DNA of 64,000 bases, from contig WHVD01000117.1 of NCBI GenBank assembly GCA_015178975.1, forward strand, positions 186,001 through 250,000, in the 5' to 3' direction. The position numbers and the translations under genes were made by a program. This document shows positions 20,262-31,290 of the stretch, in pieces (the stretch's first letter is position 1; each line of letters begins with the position of its first letter). Source of the stretch: Hysterangium stoloniferum. Lineage: Eukaryota > Basidiomycota > Agaricomycetes > Hysterangiales > Hysterangiaceae. The notes under the pieces were generated by a model. The model was not told the origin of the DNA and made no database searches. It saw only the letters and a list, made by a program, of their open reading frames with translations.

Positions 20262-21822
20262 ATGGCATCCAGTGATACTTACAAACGTAGTGTCATATTG
20301 GGAGAGAATAATTATGAGGATTGGAGACATGACGTAATTGGTCTTTTGCGTATGGAGAACTGTCTCTCTATTGCCACTGGCAAAGAAAAACAACCTAGTG
20401 AGACTAGTTTACAGTCTGCCTGGTTGGAGCGCTCCAATAAAGCAGCTGGTATCATATGGCGCTCTCTTGGACCTACACAGCGCACCCATGTTGATATTGA
20501 TGATGGTCCTGATGATATGTGGTCTAAAATTGACAAGGCACATAATAAACAACTCCTTGCAGTTCGTTTTAGTGCCTACAATGACCTCTTTAATATTCGG
20601 AAGGAACCTGATGAATCTCTAACTTCATTAATGAGTCGTGTTGACAAGGTTTGTGCACGTGTCCAGAACTTGCGTCCAAAGGGGTACACTCTTGCCATGC
20701 TGGATGATGAGCTTGCTGCTCTCACTTTACTTCGTTCTCTGCCTGAATCTGACTCTGTGGACTTCATCTTTAATGATGAATACTGCTATCACATTCTCTG
20801 ATGTCAAAACTCACTTTGCATCACAAGAGAGTTTGCAGTCTGCCAGAAGTTTAGAGACGGCGAACAAAATTGTGTCAAAGACTTCCAACACTTCTGGTAA
20901 AGTTCCTTGCACATTCTGCAATGGTTCCACCCACACCCAAGACAATTGTTACGAGTATGCAAATGCACAGAAACAGGCAAAGGCCAAAGTTGAGCAGAAG
21001 AAAAAGGAGTATAAAGAAAGAAAGACTGCTAAGGCTGACAAAGCTAATGCGTCTGACAAGGTATCAGAGGAGAAGAAACCAGAGAGTGCTGGAAATGCAA
21101 GTGTTTCTATCCCTGACTCTACCGATCCATCTTGTGCTCTCCTTGTCAATGCTAGTTCTGACTGGACTGCTGACACAGGTGCTTCTTCGCACATGACTCC
21201 CCATCGTCATTGGTTTTCAAGTTATACCCCATTTCAAACACCTATCCAAGTTGCAAATGGACAAATAGTTATGTCTGCAGGGATAGGAGCAGTGCAGTTT
21301 AAGCCTAAAGGGAATGGAAATGTAATAATAGAGTTTGAAAGGGTTCTCCATGTTCCCCATCTCACAAGTAACCTCCTCTCCGTCTTGTATTTGGCAAAGA
21401 GAAAGAATTTCCGTGTCTCTATCTTTCATTCCACCATGTCTTTCTATTTGAGAAAGGTCTTGCGTTTCACTGCCACAGTCAATGAACATAACCAGGCCTA
21501 TTTGGATGGAATGACGGTACCTATGACGGATTATGCAGGTCTTGTTACAACCTGTCCCTTGGACTCCACACTTTGGCATCGTCGCTTTAATCATCTCAAT
21601 CATGCCGATATCCAGAAGCTCCTCAAAGGTGATTTGGTTGGTGGGATAAAGATTGACTCTCACACGTCTCCTGATCCTATTTGTGAACCTTGTTTGGCTG
21701 GAAAACAGAACAGAGTGATTAATAAAATAGCAACAACACGCTATACTAAACCACTTGCACTCATTCACAGTGATGTTCATGGTCCCTTGCCTACACAAAC
21801 TGTGGAAGGGTTTCGCTACTGG
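20262..21822 (+). pseudogene. gag-pol: Copia gag, protease and first part of integrase (frameshifted, truncated by insertion)
   Basis: ATG at 20262 starts MASSDTYKRSVILGENNYED, a typical Copia gag (UBN2-like). At about 20768 the sense moves to another frame (to MNTAITFSDVKTHF); loss of a TC from ATCTCTTT would explain it. Then come the knuckle CTFCNGSTHTQDNC (20908-20949), protease DTGASSHMT (21172), the GAG-pre-integrase H..H..C..C finger (LWHRRFNH at 21574; CEPC at 21682) and the first integrase aspartate (HSDVHGPL, D at 21772). Coding stops at TAC TGG (21817-21822), where the CACTA element begins. Confidence 0.93.
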
Positions 21823-22337
21823 CACTGGAGGCACCCTAAGATTTTTGGAGTTGGAAAACCTTCAGAAAATCTTGCTATTTGGCCAAATTTTCTAAGCATT
21901 TTTTGAACACAAAAACTGTTTGAAAATTTTGAGTATTAGCAGGTTTTTCTGAGGCTAAAAATTGTATCTGAAAATCCTAAAAATCTGCATCAGGAAATTG
22001 TAAGGAAACATTGTTAGAAATAGCCTATTTTTTATGGATTTTATGAATGAGAAAACTCTTAAAAAACCCGGTATTTTGTTAGGGTTTTTCCACCCAACAT
22101 AATCCTATGAAAACTGTAATAATGTGCCTAGAGAAATTAATTAAAAACTACATATTTCTACTCAATTTTGCCCCTCAGGGAATTGAGTGAAAACTGTGAT
22201 TTCCTGTCTGAAAAAATCTTGTGAGAAGACAAAGTTTTCTTAAAGTTTTGTCAAGGGGAAAACCATAATGAAATTTAAAATTTAATGATGTGAGTTTTTG
22301 TGACACTTTGTGACTTTTTGCAATACTTTGCGACTTT
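21823..22337 (+). repeat. Left terminal inverted repeat of the CACTA-like element
   Basis: About 515 bp mirrored at 26248-26762 with few mismatches (for example CACCCT versus CACCCC at position 15). AT-rich, no gene. The last ~40 bp already belong to the repeat array. Confidence 0.92.
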
Positions 22338-23655
22338 TTGCGACACTTTGCGACACTTTAGCGACTTTGTGTGACACTTTGCGACTTTGTGTGACACTTT
22401 GCGACTTTGTGTGACACTTTGTGACACTGTGCAACTTTTTGCGACACTGCAAGACTTTTTGCGACACTTTGTGACTTTGTGTGACACTTTGCGACACTTT
22501 GCGACTTTTTGTGACACTTTGCGACTTTGTGTGACACTTTGCGACTTTGTGTGACACTTTGCGACTTTGTGTGACACTTTGCGACTTTTTGTGACACTTT
22601 GCGACTTTGTGTGACACTTTGCGACTTTGTGTACTTTGCGACTTTGTGTGACACTTTGCGACTTTGTGTAACACTTTGTGACACTCCCCGACTTTTTGCG
22701 ACACTGCAAGACTTTTTGCGACACTTTGTGACTTTGTGTGACACTTTGCGACACTTTGCGACTTTGTGTGACACTTTGCGACTTTGTGTGACACTTTGCG
22801 ACTTTGTGTGACACTTTGTGACACTGTGCAACTTTTTGCGACACTGCAAGACTTTTTGCGACACTTTGTGACTTTGTGTGACACTTTGCGACACTTTGCG
22901 ACTTTTTGTGACACTTTGCGACTTTGTGTGACACTTTGCGACTTTTTGTGACACTTTGCGACTTTGTGTACTTTGCGACTTTGTGTGACACTTTGCGACT
23001 TTGTGTAACACTTTGTGACACTCCCCGACTTTTTGCGACACTGCAAGACTTTTTGCGACACTTTGTGACTTTGTGTGACACTTTGCGACACTTTGCGACT
23101 TTGTGTGACACTTTGCGACTTTGTGTGACACTTTGCGACTTTGTGTGACACTTTCCGACTTTGTGTGACACTTTCCGACTTTTTGTGACACTTTGCGACT
23201 TTGTGTGACACTTTGCGACTTTGTGTACTTTGCGACTTTGTGTGACACTTTGCGACTTTGTGTGACACTTTGCGACTTTGTGTGACACTTTCCGACTTTG
23301 TGTGACACTTTCCGACTTTTTGTGACACTTTGCGACTTTGTGTGACACTTTGCGACTTTGTGTACTTTGCGACTTTGTGTGACACTTTGCGACTTTGTGT
23401 GACACTTTGCGACTTTTTGCAACACTACGCGACTTTGTGACACTTTGCGACACTTTGCGACACTTTGTGACTCTGACACTTTGCGACTTTTACACTTTGC
23501 GACACTGCGACTTTTTGCGACACTTTGCGACTTTGTGTGACACTTTGTGACATGTTGTGACACCCTGACACTGCACAACACTTTGCAACTTTGTGTGACA
23601 CTGTGCGACACTTTGCGACTTTGTGTGACACTGTGCGACTTTGTGTGACACTGCC
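22298..23655 (+). repeat. Left subterminal array of a 20 bp repeat
   Basis: The consensus is GCGACTTTGTGTGACACTTT, about 65-70 units with variants such as GCGACTTTTTGTGACACTTT. Higher-order copying is visible: the block starting CACTCCCCGACTTTTTGCG occurs at 22682 and 23019, and the block with GTGCAACTTTTTGCGACAC occurs at about 22429 and 22826. Because 20 is not a multiple of 3, the minus strand is open in all three frames and encodes the same 20-residue repeat, so the three long open frames here are not genes. Confidence 0.95.
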
Positions 23656-23661
23656 GCTTCC

Positions 23662-24570
23662 TCTCCCCACCCACATCACTCCCATAACACTCCCCCTCTT
23701 CTCACTCGCACCCGCCCACCTGAGTCCGATCCCGAGCTGCGGTGTCCCCAGGCCCATGTTCAGCGTGCCCCCGCCACTGCCCGCATTGCTATTCCGCCCA
23801 CTGTTCCTGCCGCCTCCACCCGGACCACCCACGCCGCCACCAGACGCACCCCGCGGGATGCCAGACAGATAGTCCAGCCACGACCCGCCGTCTTCTCAGC
23901 GAGGCATTGTACGGGCTCCAGTCTTGCCCTGGTCCACCACCGCTGCCGCCGCCGCCACCACCACCTGACCCCCCTCCTGCAGACCCGGGCTGTACACCCG
24001 GCCCACCGCCATCACCATGCACAGGCCAGGCCATCTCCAGCACACCAGCCCCCGCGCCAGCACTCTGCCCCGCACCTCCAGCGGCACTACCCCCCGCGCT
24101 CGCTGCGCCCGCCGCCAGGAGCGACGCAAATGGATTGTGGCTGTGGTGGTACGCGTTCTGGGGGTGGTGCACATGCGTGTGCTGCGGCGGCACGGGGAAG
24201 AGATGCGGTTTGTACGGCACGTGGACGTGCAGTTGGGCGTGCGGGTATCCGGTTGCGTAGCCTCCTCCCCCTCCTCCCCCTCCTCCCCCTCCTCCCCCTC
24301 CTCCCCCTCCTCCCCCTCCTCCCCCTCCTCCCCCTCCTCCCCCCCTCCCCTCCTCCTCCTCCACCACCGCCGCCACCAGGGCCACCAGGGCCCCCTGCCG
24401 ACACGGGTGTCGACGCAGTGCTGTGTCTTCTGAAGCTCTGTCCGCCGCCGCCTCCGCCGCCTGTCCCCGGCCCTCCCCCTGCTGCGTTGGGGTTGTTATA
24501 CCCCCCCGGGGACGTTGTCCCGCCCACGCTGGGTGGCGCAAAGGACGCGGCGGCGCCGCCCTGCCCGGGG
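23662..24570 (-). pseudogene. Captured coding-like sequence, minus strand (Gly/His-rich)
   Basis: On the minus strand from ~24570: FAPPSVGGTTSPGGYNNPNA, a Gly-run, then YATGYPHAQLHVHVPYKPHL, FPVPPQHTHVHHPQNAYHHS, NPFASLLAAGAASAGG, DWSPYNASL, one frame slip near 23895, then WLDYLSGIPRGASG and MGLGTPQLGIGL, ending where the repeat array starts. The residue choice and absence of stops look like protein-coding origin. I do not recognise the protein. GC content is far above that of the flanking element, which suggests acquisition from a host gene. Confidence 0.5.
24258..24350 (+). repeat. CTCCTCCCC microsatellite
   Basis: Roughly nine to ten units of a 9 bp motif in the GC-rich core. On the minus strand it encodes a Gly-run within the captured sequence. 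It lies between the two differently oriented parts of the core. Confidence 0.9.
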
Positions 24571-25174
24571 CCTACTACTCCAGCAGCCACCACTACGCAG
24601 ATGCCGTGCCCGCGCTGAACGGACCCGCCATCTACGCGGACCCTGACAACCACCCGCCACGACATGGCACCCCGCCTTCCCGCCCTCCGCGAAGCTCGAG
24701 AGCCCCACCTTCCCCAAGCTGGGGCACACGTACGGCGGCCACAGCCCGCACGGGCCACACGGTGGCAGCGGCGGTGGCGGTGGCGGACACGGACACGGGC
24801 ACGGGCAGTGGGGGCGGCAGCGGCGGAGAGGGGAGGGCGGCGCGCCGGGGTTTGGGAGGCTGACGGCGCCGGTTTTCTCCCAGGGCCCTCGGGGCTCGCC
24901 GACCATGTCGAGCTCGAGCACCACCACGACGAGCTGGAGTGGTGCGGCGGGGGGTGGATCGGGGGCGGGGCCGGGCTGTTTCTCGCACGCACGCGGGGAG
25001 GCGTACGACTCCCACCACACGTCGTATACCGGCTCATATCACCTGTACACGTCGACGACGCGCCAGTCGTACCAGCACCTGTCGGGCCTGGGGACCACGC
25101 TTGCGCTGTTCCCCACAAATGTGCAGCATGGCAGTCTGTGGAGCAGTATGCGGACGATGAAAATGGAGATATGA
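24570..25174 (+). pseudogene. Captured coding-like sequence, plus strand (His/Gly/Ser-rich)
   Basis: On the plus strand: PGAYYSSSHHYADAVPALNG, then PAIYADPDNHPPRHGT, a frame slip near 24672, then FPPSAKLESPTFPKLGHTYG, GHSPHGPHGGSGGGGGGHGH, SPTMSSSSTTTTSWSG, EAYDSHHTSYTGSYHLYTST and TRQSYQHLSGLG; stop TGA at 25172-25174. This reads away from the minus-strand part, so the core appears to be either two fragments or one rearranged fragment of host gene(s). No domain recognised. Confidence 0.45.
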
Positions 25175-25754
25175 ATGGGATCGTTTCACCATCGTCTCCT
25201 CTGGCCAGCTCCCTTTTGTTATTTCTCCCCCCACTTCTATTCCTGTCCTCTCTACCTACACTTCGACTTCGATTCCCCTTTTCTTGCTCACCATATTATA
25301 TCGCATCATCATGCCCACACCACCTCTCCCCGTCTTGTCACCCCGCCCCGGCCAGCGCTGCGCCAGCTTTCAAGATTTGTCCAAGTAGAAGTATATTCTA
25401 CCTAATATGTTTAATGTCTCGTTTATATCCTGTGCCTGATGATACTGGTATTGATACTCAACTACCTGTACCTATAGACCCACCCCAGCCTGCCTTGTCA
25501 CAAAATGCTTTGTGACTTTGTCTGTGGGATGTCACACAAAGTCTCACAAAAAGTATTATGAATCAAAACCCTATTACATTATACCTGTAACAATCATTAT
25601 ATCTCAGTCGACAGGTAGATAGGAATTGACTGAGGTAGCTCTTGGTACTTTAAGTGTATTTATATGTCTCCGGATGATACCCATAAATCACATGCTTCTC
25701 ACTGACTCCCAATTGTATTACATCTTAGAGTATGCGTAAGCCCTCATTTCACAA
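25175..25754. other. CACTA core, transition sequence without a supported gene
   Basis: CT-rich, then AT-rich sequence. 25600-25650 contains CAGTCGACAGGTAGATAGGAATTGACTG, an imperfect inverted motif. No open frame of note. It could be downstream (UTR-like) sequence of the captured fragment. Confidence 0.5.
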
Positions 25755-26300
25755 CAAAAAGTCGCAAAGTGTAACACAAAGTTGCAAAGTGTCGCAAAGT
25801 GTCACAAAAAGTCGCAAAGTGTCACACAAAGTCACAAAGTGTCGCAAAAAGTCGTGCAGTGTCGCAAAAAGTCGCAAAGTGGCACACAAAGTCACAAAGT
25901 GTTGCAAAAGTCGCAAAGTGTCACACAAAGTCGCAAAGTGCCACAAAAAGTCGCGAGTGTTGCAAAGTGTCACACAAAGTCGCAAAATGTCGCAAAATAA
26001 ATGTCACAAAATGTCGCAAAGTGTCGGAGAGTGTCACACAAAGTCACAAAGTGTCACAAAAAGTCACGCAGTATCGCAAAGTGTCACACAAAGTCGCAAA
26101 GTGTCACAAAAAGTCGCAAAGTGTCACACAAAGTCGCAAAGTGTCACACAAAGTCGCAAAGTGTCACACAAAGTCGCAAAGTGTCACACAAAGTCGCAAA
26201 GTGTCACACAAAGTCGCAAAGTGTCACACAAAGTCGCAAAGTGTCACAAAGTCGCAAAGTATTGCAAAAAGTCACAAAGTGTCACAAAAACTCACATCAT
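25755..26300 (-). repeat. Right subterminal array of the 20 bp repeat (inverted)
   Basis: About 27 units of AAAGTGTCACACAAAGTCGC, the inverse of the left array's unit. The last ~55 bp are part of the terminal inverted repeat. Shorter than the left array, so array length is unequal at the two ends. Confidence 0.95.
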
Positions 26301-26762
26301 TAAATTTTAAATTTCATTATGGTTTTCCCCTTGACAAAACTTTAAGAAAACTTTGTCTTCTCACAAGATTTTTTCAGACAGGAAATCACAGTTTTCACTC
26401 AATTCCCTGAGGGGCAAAATTGAGTAGAAATATGTAGTTTTTAATTAATTTCTCTAGGCACATTATTACAGTTTTCATAGGATTATGTTGGGTGGAAAAA
26501 CCCTAACAAAATACAGGGTTTTTTAAGAGTTTTCTCATTCATAAAATCCATAAAAAATAGGCTATTTCTAACAATGTTTCCTTACAATTTCCTGATGCAG
26601 ATTTTTAGGATTTTCAGATACAATTTTTGGCCTCAGAAAAACCTGCTAATACTTAAAATTTTCAAACAGTTTTTGTGTTCAAAAAATGCTTAGAAAATTT
26701 GGCCAAATAGCAAGATTTTCTGAAGGTTTTCCAACTCCAAAAATCTTGGGGTGCCTCCAGTG
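26248..26762 (-). repeat. Right terminal inverted repeat of the CACTA-like element
   Basis: Inverse of 21823-22337, ending CCTCCAGTG at 26762 and followed by the TGG duplication. Confidence 0.92.
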
Positions 26763-29447
26763 TGGATCACTTTCATTGATGATGCCTCACGCTATGCTTC
26801 AATTGCATTACTCAAAAATAAGAGTGATGCCTTTCAGGCATTTAAGCAATATAAGGCTAAAGTGGAGAACTTGCTTGGTCAGAAGATCAAGATATTCAGA
26901 GATGACAAGGGTGGAGAATATATGTCTAAGGAGTTTGATACCTTCCTTTCCACTGCTGGCATCAGCCGGCAGCATACTGTGCGGAATGAACCACATCAGA
27001 ATGGGGTTGCTGAACGCTTCAACAGAACATTGGAAGAAGGGGCTACTTCAATTATGGCTGAATCCCACCTCCCTTCCTCATTCTGGGGACATGCTGTCAT
27101 TGCCATTACTCATGTGCGCAACTGCTCACCTACCACTGCTCTTAAGCATTCTGTGCCTTATACTGTTTGGCATAGTAGGAAACCAGAAGTATCACATCTT
27201 AGGGTATTTGGCTGTACTGCTTATGTGCATGTACAGAAGGATCAACGTATTGGACTTGGCTCTCATACACAGAAATGTGTCTTTATTGGATATCCTCCAG
27301 ATTATAAGGGTTGGATGTTTTACAATCCCTTGACTAAGAAGACTATTATCAGTAATAATGCTGTCTTTGATGAGAGAGTCTTACCAGGCTTGTCTAAACC
27401 TGCCATACCTTCTACTCCTACTGCTCCTGATGTTCTTCCTGATACTCCACAATTTATTGATTTGTTTATTCCTGGACCCTGTAGGTCTATTCAGGTGGGA
27501 GCCCAGCCTAATCAGATGGGAGCTCCACAGGAACCAAATCCAGTGGGAGATGGTCAGAATAATGCTTTGCCTCCTGGTCCTAGTTCCAACTCTGATTCTA
27601 ATTCTGAACATTCTGAACGTTCACCGAGTCCTCCTCCTCAACCACATCGCAATCCACCCAGAAACAGAGTTCCTCCTAAGCGTTTCTGGCAAGTTGACCC
27701 TGCTCACATCCACAACTATAGAGAATCTACTCCTGTAGTTGAGTCCAGTGATGAGGCAGAGGATTCTCCACTACATTCTCCTCCTCCAGTTGAGTCTGAG
27801 GAAGAAGCCCTAGCTGCCAGTGAGGGAGATCTTTACATTGGTGTGGATGAAGCCTTTGAGTTTGCCTACAAGGCCAGTGCTCATGATGATGCACCGAGAA
27901 CTCTCAAAGAGGCCTTACGAAGTCCTGATGCTGACAAGTGGTATGACGCTGCATATGCAGAAATGCAATCCCTGCTTGAAAATGGCACTTTTCGCCTTGC
28001 TAAACTACCTGAGGGTTGTAAAGCTATTGGCTCTCGTTGGGTGTTTGTGATCAAGCGTAAGAAGGATGGGTCAATTGACAAGTTCAAAGCTCGTCTTGTT
28101 GCAAAAGGCTATGCACAACGACCAGGGTTTGACTTCACTGATACCTTTGCTCCTACTGCCAAATGGGCCACTTTGCGTGCTGTCCTAGCATTGGCTGCAC
28201 TAGAGGACATGGAACTTGAGAGTGTAGATATCTCCTCTGCATTCTTGAATGGTGAACTTGAAGAGGAAGTATACTTGCAGCAGCCTGAAGGTTTTCACCA
28301 AGGTGCTCGTGATGAGTTCTTACTTCTTCTGAAAGGACTATATGGTTTACGCCAGTCACCTCGTATCTGGCACAAGAAGTTGAATGCTGTCCTGCTCAGT
28401 TTGGGTTTCAAACAAGTGCTATGCGATCATAGCATTTGGGTCTTCCAAAAGGATGATGTCAAAGTCATTATACTAGTATTTGTAGATGACATGACTATTG
28501 CATCTAAATCCAAGGAGGCTATCAAAAAGCTCAAAGATGATCTAAAGAGCCACTTCAAATTGCATGATCTTGGTCCTACTTCTTACTTGTTAGGTGTTGG
28601 CATTGAAAGAGACAGGACAAAGCGTACTATTACTCTATCACAGCGTCAATACATCTTGGACATGTTACAGCGTTATGGTCTTGCTGACTGCAATCCCATT
28701 GGTACACCTATGATACCTAACTCAAAATTGAGTAAAGACCAGGCTCCAGTGTCTCCTGAAGAGATTGCATACATGAAGGACATTCCATACATCCATGCTG
28801 TTGGTTCTCTTATGTATTTGGCTGTTGCCACTCGTCCAGACATTGCCTATACTGTTGGAGTATTAGCCAGATTTAATCACAATCCAGGAAAGGCTCATTG
28901 GCTAGCAGTACAACATCTCTTTCGATATCTCAAAGGCACCCTTGACTTGGGCTTGACCTTTGGCCCTAGTAATGACAGGGAATTGTTTGTGTCTTATTCA
29001 GATGCTGACCATGGAGGTGATAAGTCAACTGGAAAATCTACTGGTGCATATGTGGTTAAGATGGGTACTGGAGCCATTAGCTGGCAGAGCAAACTCCAGA
29101 CTATTGTAACCCTCTCTACTACTGAAGCAGAGTATATTGCAGCAGTGTCAGCTGGTCAGGAAGTGCTATGGTTGCGAAACTTATTTGAGGAATTGGGATA
29201 TCCTCAAAAGACTGCATCCACTTTGTATCTTGACAACCAATCTTCTATTGCAGTTGCCAGAGATCCTGAACATCATGGCCGTATGAAGCATCTGGATTTG
29301 AGAACATATTGGTTAAGGCAGGAAGTTGATAGTGGGAAGATCAAATTTGTTCATCTCCCTACTTCAGAGATGCCTGCTGATTTATTGACAAAACCATTGG
29401 CTAAGCCAAAGGTAGAATACTTACAAAAACTACTGGGACTAGCATAG
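26763..29447 (+). pseudogene. pol: Copia polyprotein, second part: integrase core, RT, RNase H
   Basis: The frame resumes with WITFIDDASRYASIALL. Integrase D (FRDDKGGEY, D at 26904) and E (PHQNGVAERFNRT, E at 27012) have the DD35E spacing. A proline-rich linker follows (PPPQPHRNPPRNRVPPKRFW). The RT contains RWVFVIKRKKDGSI and the active-site FVDD (28479-28490). RNase H shows SYSDADHGGD (about 28995), TLSTTEAEYIAA and DNQSSIAVARDPEHHGRMKH. Stop TAG at 29445-29447. This half is intact; the enzyme is inactive only through the nested transposon and the upstream frameshift. Confidence 0.95.
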
Positions 29448-29456
29448 AGCTGTCTC

Positions 29457-29468
29457 ATCAGGTGGGAA
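29457..29468 (+). promoter_or_regulatory. Polypurine tract of the Copia element
   Basis: The purine-rich AGGTGGGAA ends at 29468, directly before the 3' LTR. Confidence 0.65.
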
Positions 29469-29773
29469 TGTTAGAGTATGATATTACAGCTCTTACATAG
29501 TCTATGATGTTCCCTATATTTTTCTGATATTTGTAGTGTTTTTCCCAGCACTGTAGGTGCAGTATTGAGTGAGTTACCTAGTAAGGTAACTGATGTGTAG
29601 GTGCTTAGGTAAGCACCCTGTAGTATACTCCGCTGTGGGTGTGGGAAAGTCTCCTTAGTGTTTACTTTCCTCACACTCACAGGTATGTAGTTATTTCACA
29701 GTTGAATACATTAAGTGTTTACTTTCCTCACACTCACAGGGTGTTTGTCAAGAGTTATTCAACTGTTTCAACA
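29469..29773 (+). repeat. 3' LTR of the Copia element
   Basis: 305 bp, identical by eye to 19356-19660; followed by the TSD TATGG. Confidence 0.97.
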
Positions 29774-29778
29774 TATGG

Positions 29779-30874
29779 CTGCTTGATACTTTGGTAAGCA
29801 AAGGGGATAATGTTCTCGGTGTCAAAGTGTAGGATGCACTTCTGCTTTCAAGCCAAGGGCCAAGTCCTTCAAGTTTTATGGCGTCGGAACCACCCCTTCA
29901 ACACAGTACCTTATGTAAGAGGATGGTTCACAGGGATTGATTTTCCCTGACAACAGCAGCAAGAAGCGAACCTGTTGTTCAGGGCGAAGCCGTTTAATCA
30001 ACAGGGCTATACTGAACCAGCGTTGCACACCCCAAGCACAGGAAGAAAAAATATGATGGCATAGAATTTTCCACAGATGAGCAATTTAAGTGAAGTGCTT
30101 GACGTCCCGCCGACTTCAATTCTTTTAAATTTCCCGTAGAATATCAACTTCCTCAAAAACTTGCAGGTACATAAACAGTTAGGTGTTTCACTGTTCCCGA
30201 AGCCGCATACCCTCCCGTGAGTATAGATGCTTATAATATAGCAATATTATCCCATTATTTTTCTCTGCTTGAATTTGCTCTCTTGATACTGCCTGCTGTT
30301 GCGATACTATATTTACTGTCGGGCTCACAACAAGACAATAAACAAAATTCCAAGGCGTTCCTGCAGCTCATATATGCTCATTTTATTGATATAGAACTTC
30401 TGATATACAAAGTGCTCCGACCTCAATTAAACCCCCACCATAAGGCAATCATTCATATTCTTCAGGCACGGCACAGTTTAGTATGGATGATTGGTGTGTG
30501 CATGGCCCCAGGGTGCGTTCCAGGCTTGTCAAATATCAAGACCATTGAAAAAGGAAGATTGCGAGCAGAATGTTAATTTCAAAACGAAGTGGGTGATTCC
30601 AAATTTTTTGTCTGTGAAATTGGACTCGAGCTGACTTACTCATCTCACGCTTTGGGGTATAGCAGAGGATACCAGGACACGGTGAGATTCCCGAACCTCC
30701 TTATTAGAGCTATGGCGTGCCACCATAGCCGGGTCCGCCACAAAAACGGGAGTGATACAAGGGTGTGAGATAGGGCAGAGTTGCTCCGTGTGTCAGCAGG
30801 GTTGAATCATGACTCCTGTTGAGGCAGTAACAATACCAGTTAAGGACTTAAACCACGTCACCGCCAGTACTCAC
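29779..30874. other. Unit C continuation, no supported gene
   Basis: Collinear with 15341-16416 of unit B. No open frame shared with unit B. Confidence 0.6.
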
Positions 30875-31290
30875 CATCTACTGTCGTTGTTGTCGTCGTC
30901 GGACGAAAATCGTCTAGAGCCACAAAAGATGATCTCTAGTAACAGCGGCGCCTCCTTGGTCTGCAATGGCAAACAGAACAACGAGTAGAATTGTTAGCAC
31001 CTAGAATATCCTGTAGAAAGACAATGCTATGGTCAGCAGAATGATACTTTGGATTTCTTGCGTGAACAAACCCCAGGCCCTTTCCCCAGTCCAGTTCGCC
31101 GTCCACCTCCAGCCCATTATACGCCTCTGCACCTCTGCTAAAGGGTTAGTTCGTTCGGATGAACCGAGTCGTATTCCTTCGTCGATCAGGTCTTGGAGCC
31201 TTTTTGACCAGCATCGACAACGCTGCTGTTTTGCCCGGTGGGGGCAGGAGCACTGGCGGTCGATGGAATGCTCATTGGGGTAGTTCCGAC
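30875..31290 (-). pseudogene. Family T membrane protein, copy C: first two exons only, decayed
   Basis: Same decay as copy B: exon 1 without ATG (GTG at that place) and TGA at the sixth codon after it, then a GTTTGT donor, CTACAG acceptor and the start of the membrane exon. Collinear with unit B, so the truncation predates the tandem duplication. Confidence 0.65.

Larger units (their letters stand above)
21823..26762. mobile_element. CACTA (EnSpm)-like DNA transposon, non-autonomous, with captured GC-rich sequence
   Basis: The 4,940 bp element begins CACTGGAGGCACCC and ends GGGTGCCTCCAGTG, with a 3 bp duplication TGG (21820-21822 and 26763-26765). CACT(A/G) termini, a 3 bp TSD and dense subterminal repeats define the CACTA superfamily. 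Its ~515 bp inverted ends run into two oppositely oriented arrays of a 20 bp repeat. The centre is GC-rich and unlike the AT-rich arms, and no transposase is recognisable. Removal of the element and one TGG restores the Copia frame exactly (TAC TGG ATC ACT TTC, reading RYWITF). Confidence 0.9.
19356..29773 (+). mobile_element. Ty1/Copia retrotransposon, recent, split by a CACTA element
   Basis: 305 bp LTRs at 19356-19660 and 29469-29773 appear identical base for base. TSD TATGG at 19351-19355 and 29774-29778. Without the 4,943 bp nested insertion the element is 5.5 kb. Order: gag, CCHC knuckle, protease, integrase, RT, RNase H (Copia order). Lesions: a frameshift near 20768 and the nested transposon in the integrase. 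It sits just upstream of gene Q's open exons in unit C. Confidence 0.97.

Noticed and set aside
22275..23674. Three overlapping 367-438 codon open frames with SHKVAKCHTKSQ-type repeats (and similar at 25732-26410)
   Set aside because: They are the stop-free translation of a 20 bp tandem repeat in all three frames and sit in transposon subterminal arrays; no start context or unique sequence.
23641..24618. 325 codon plus-strand open frame in the GC-rich core
   Set aside because: It runs through the CTCCTCCCC microsatellite as Leu/Pro or Ser/Pro and lacks the natural residue pattern of the minus-strand reading; most likely a shadow.
22298..26300. CRISPR array
   Set aside because: The repeats are contiguous without unique spacers and belong to a eukaryotic transposon.
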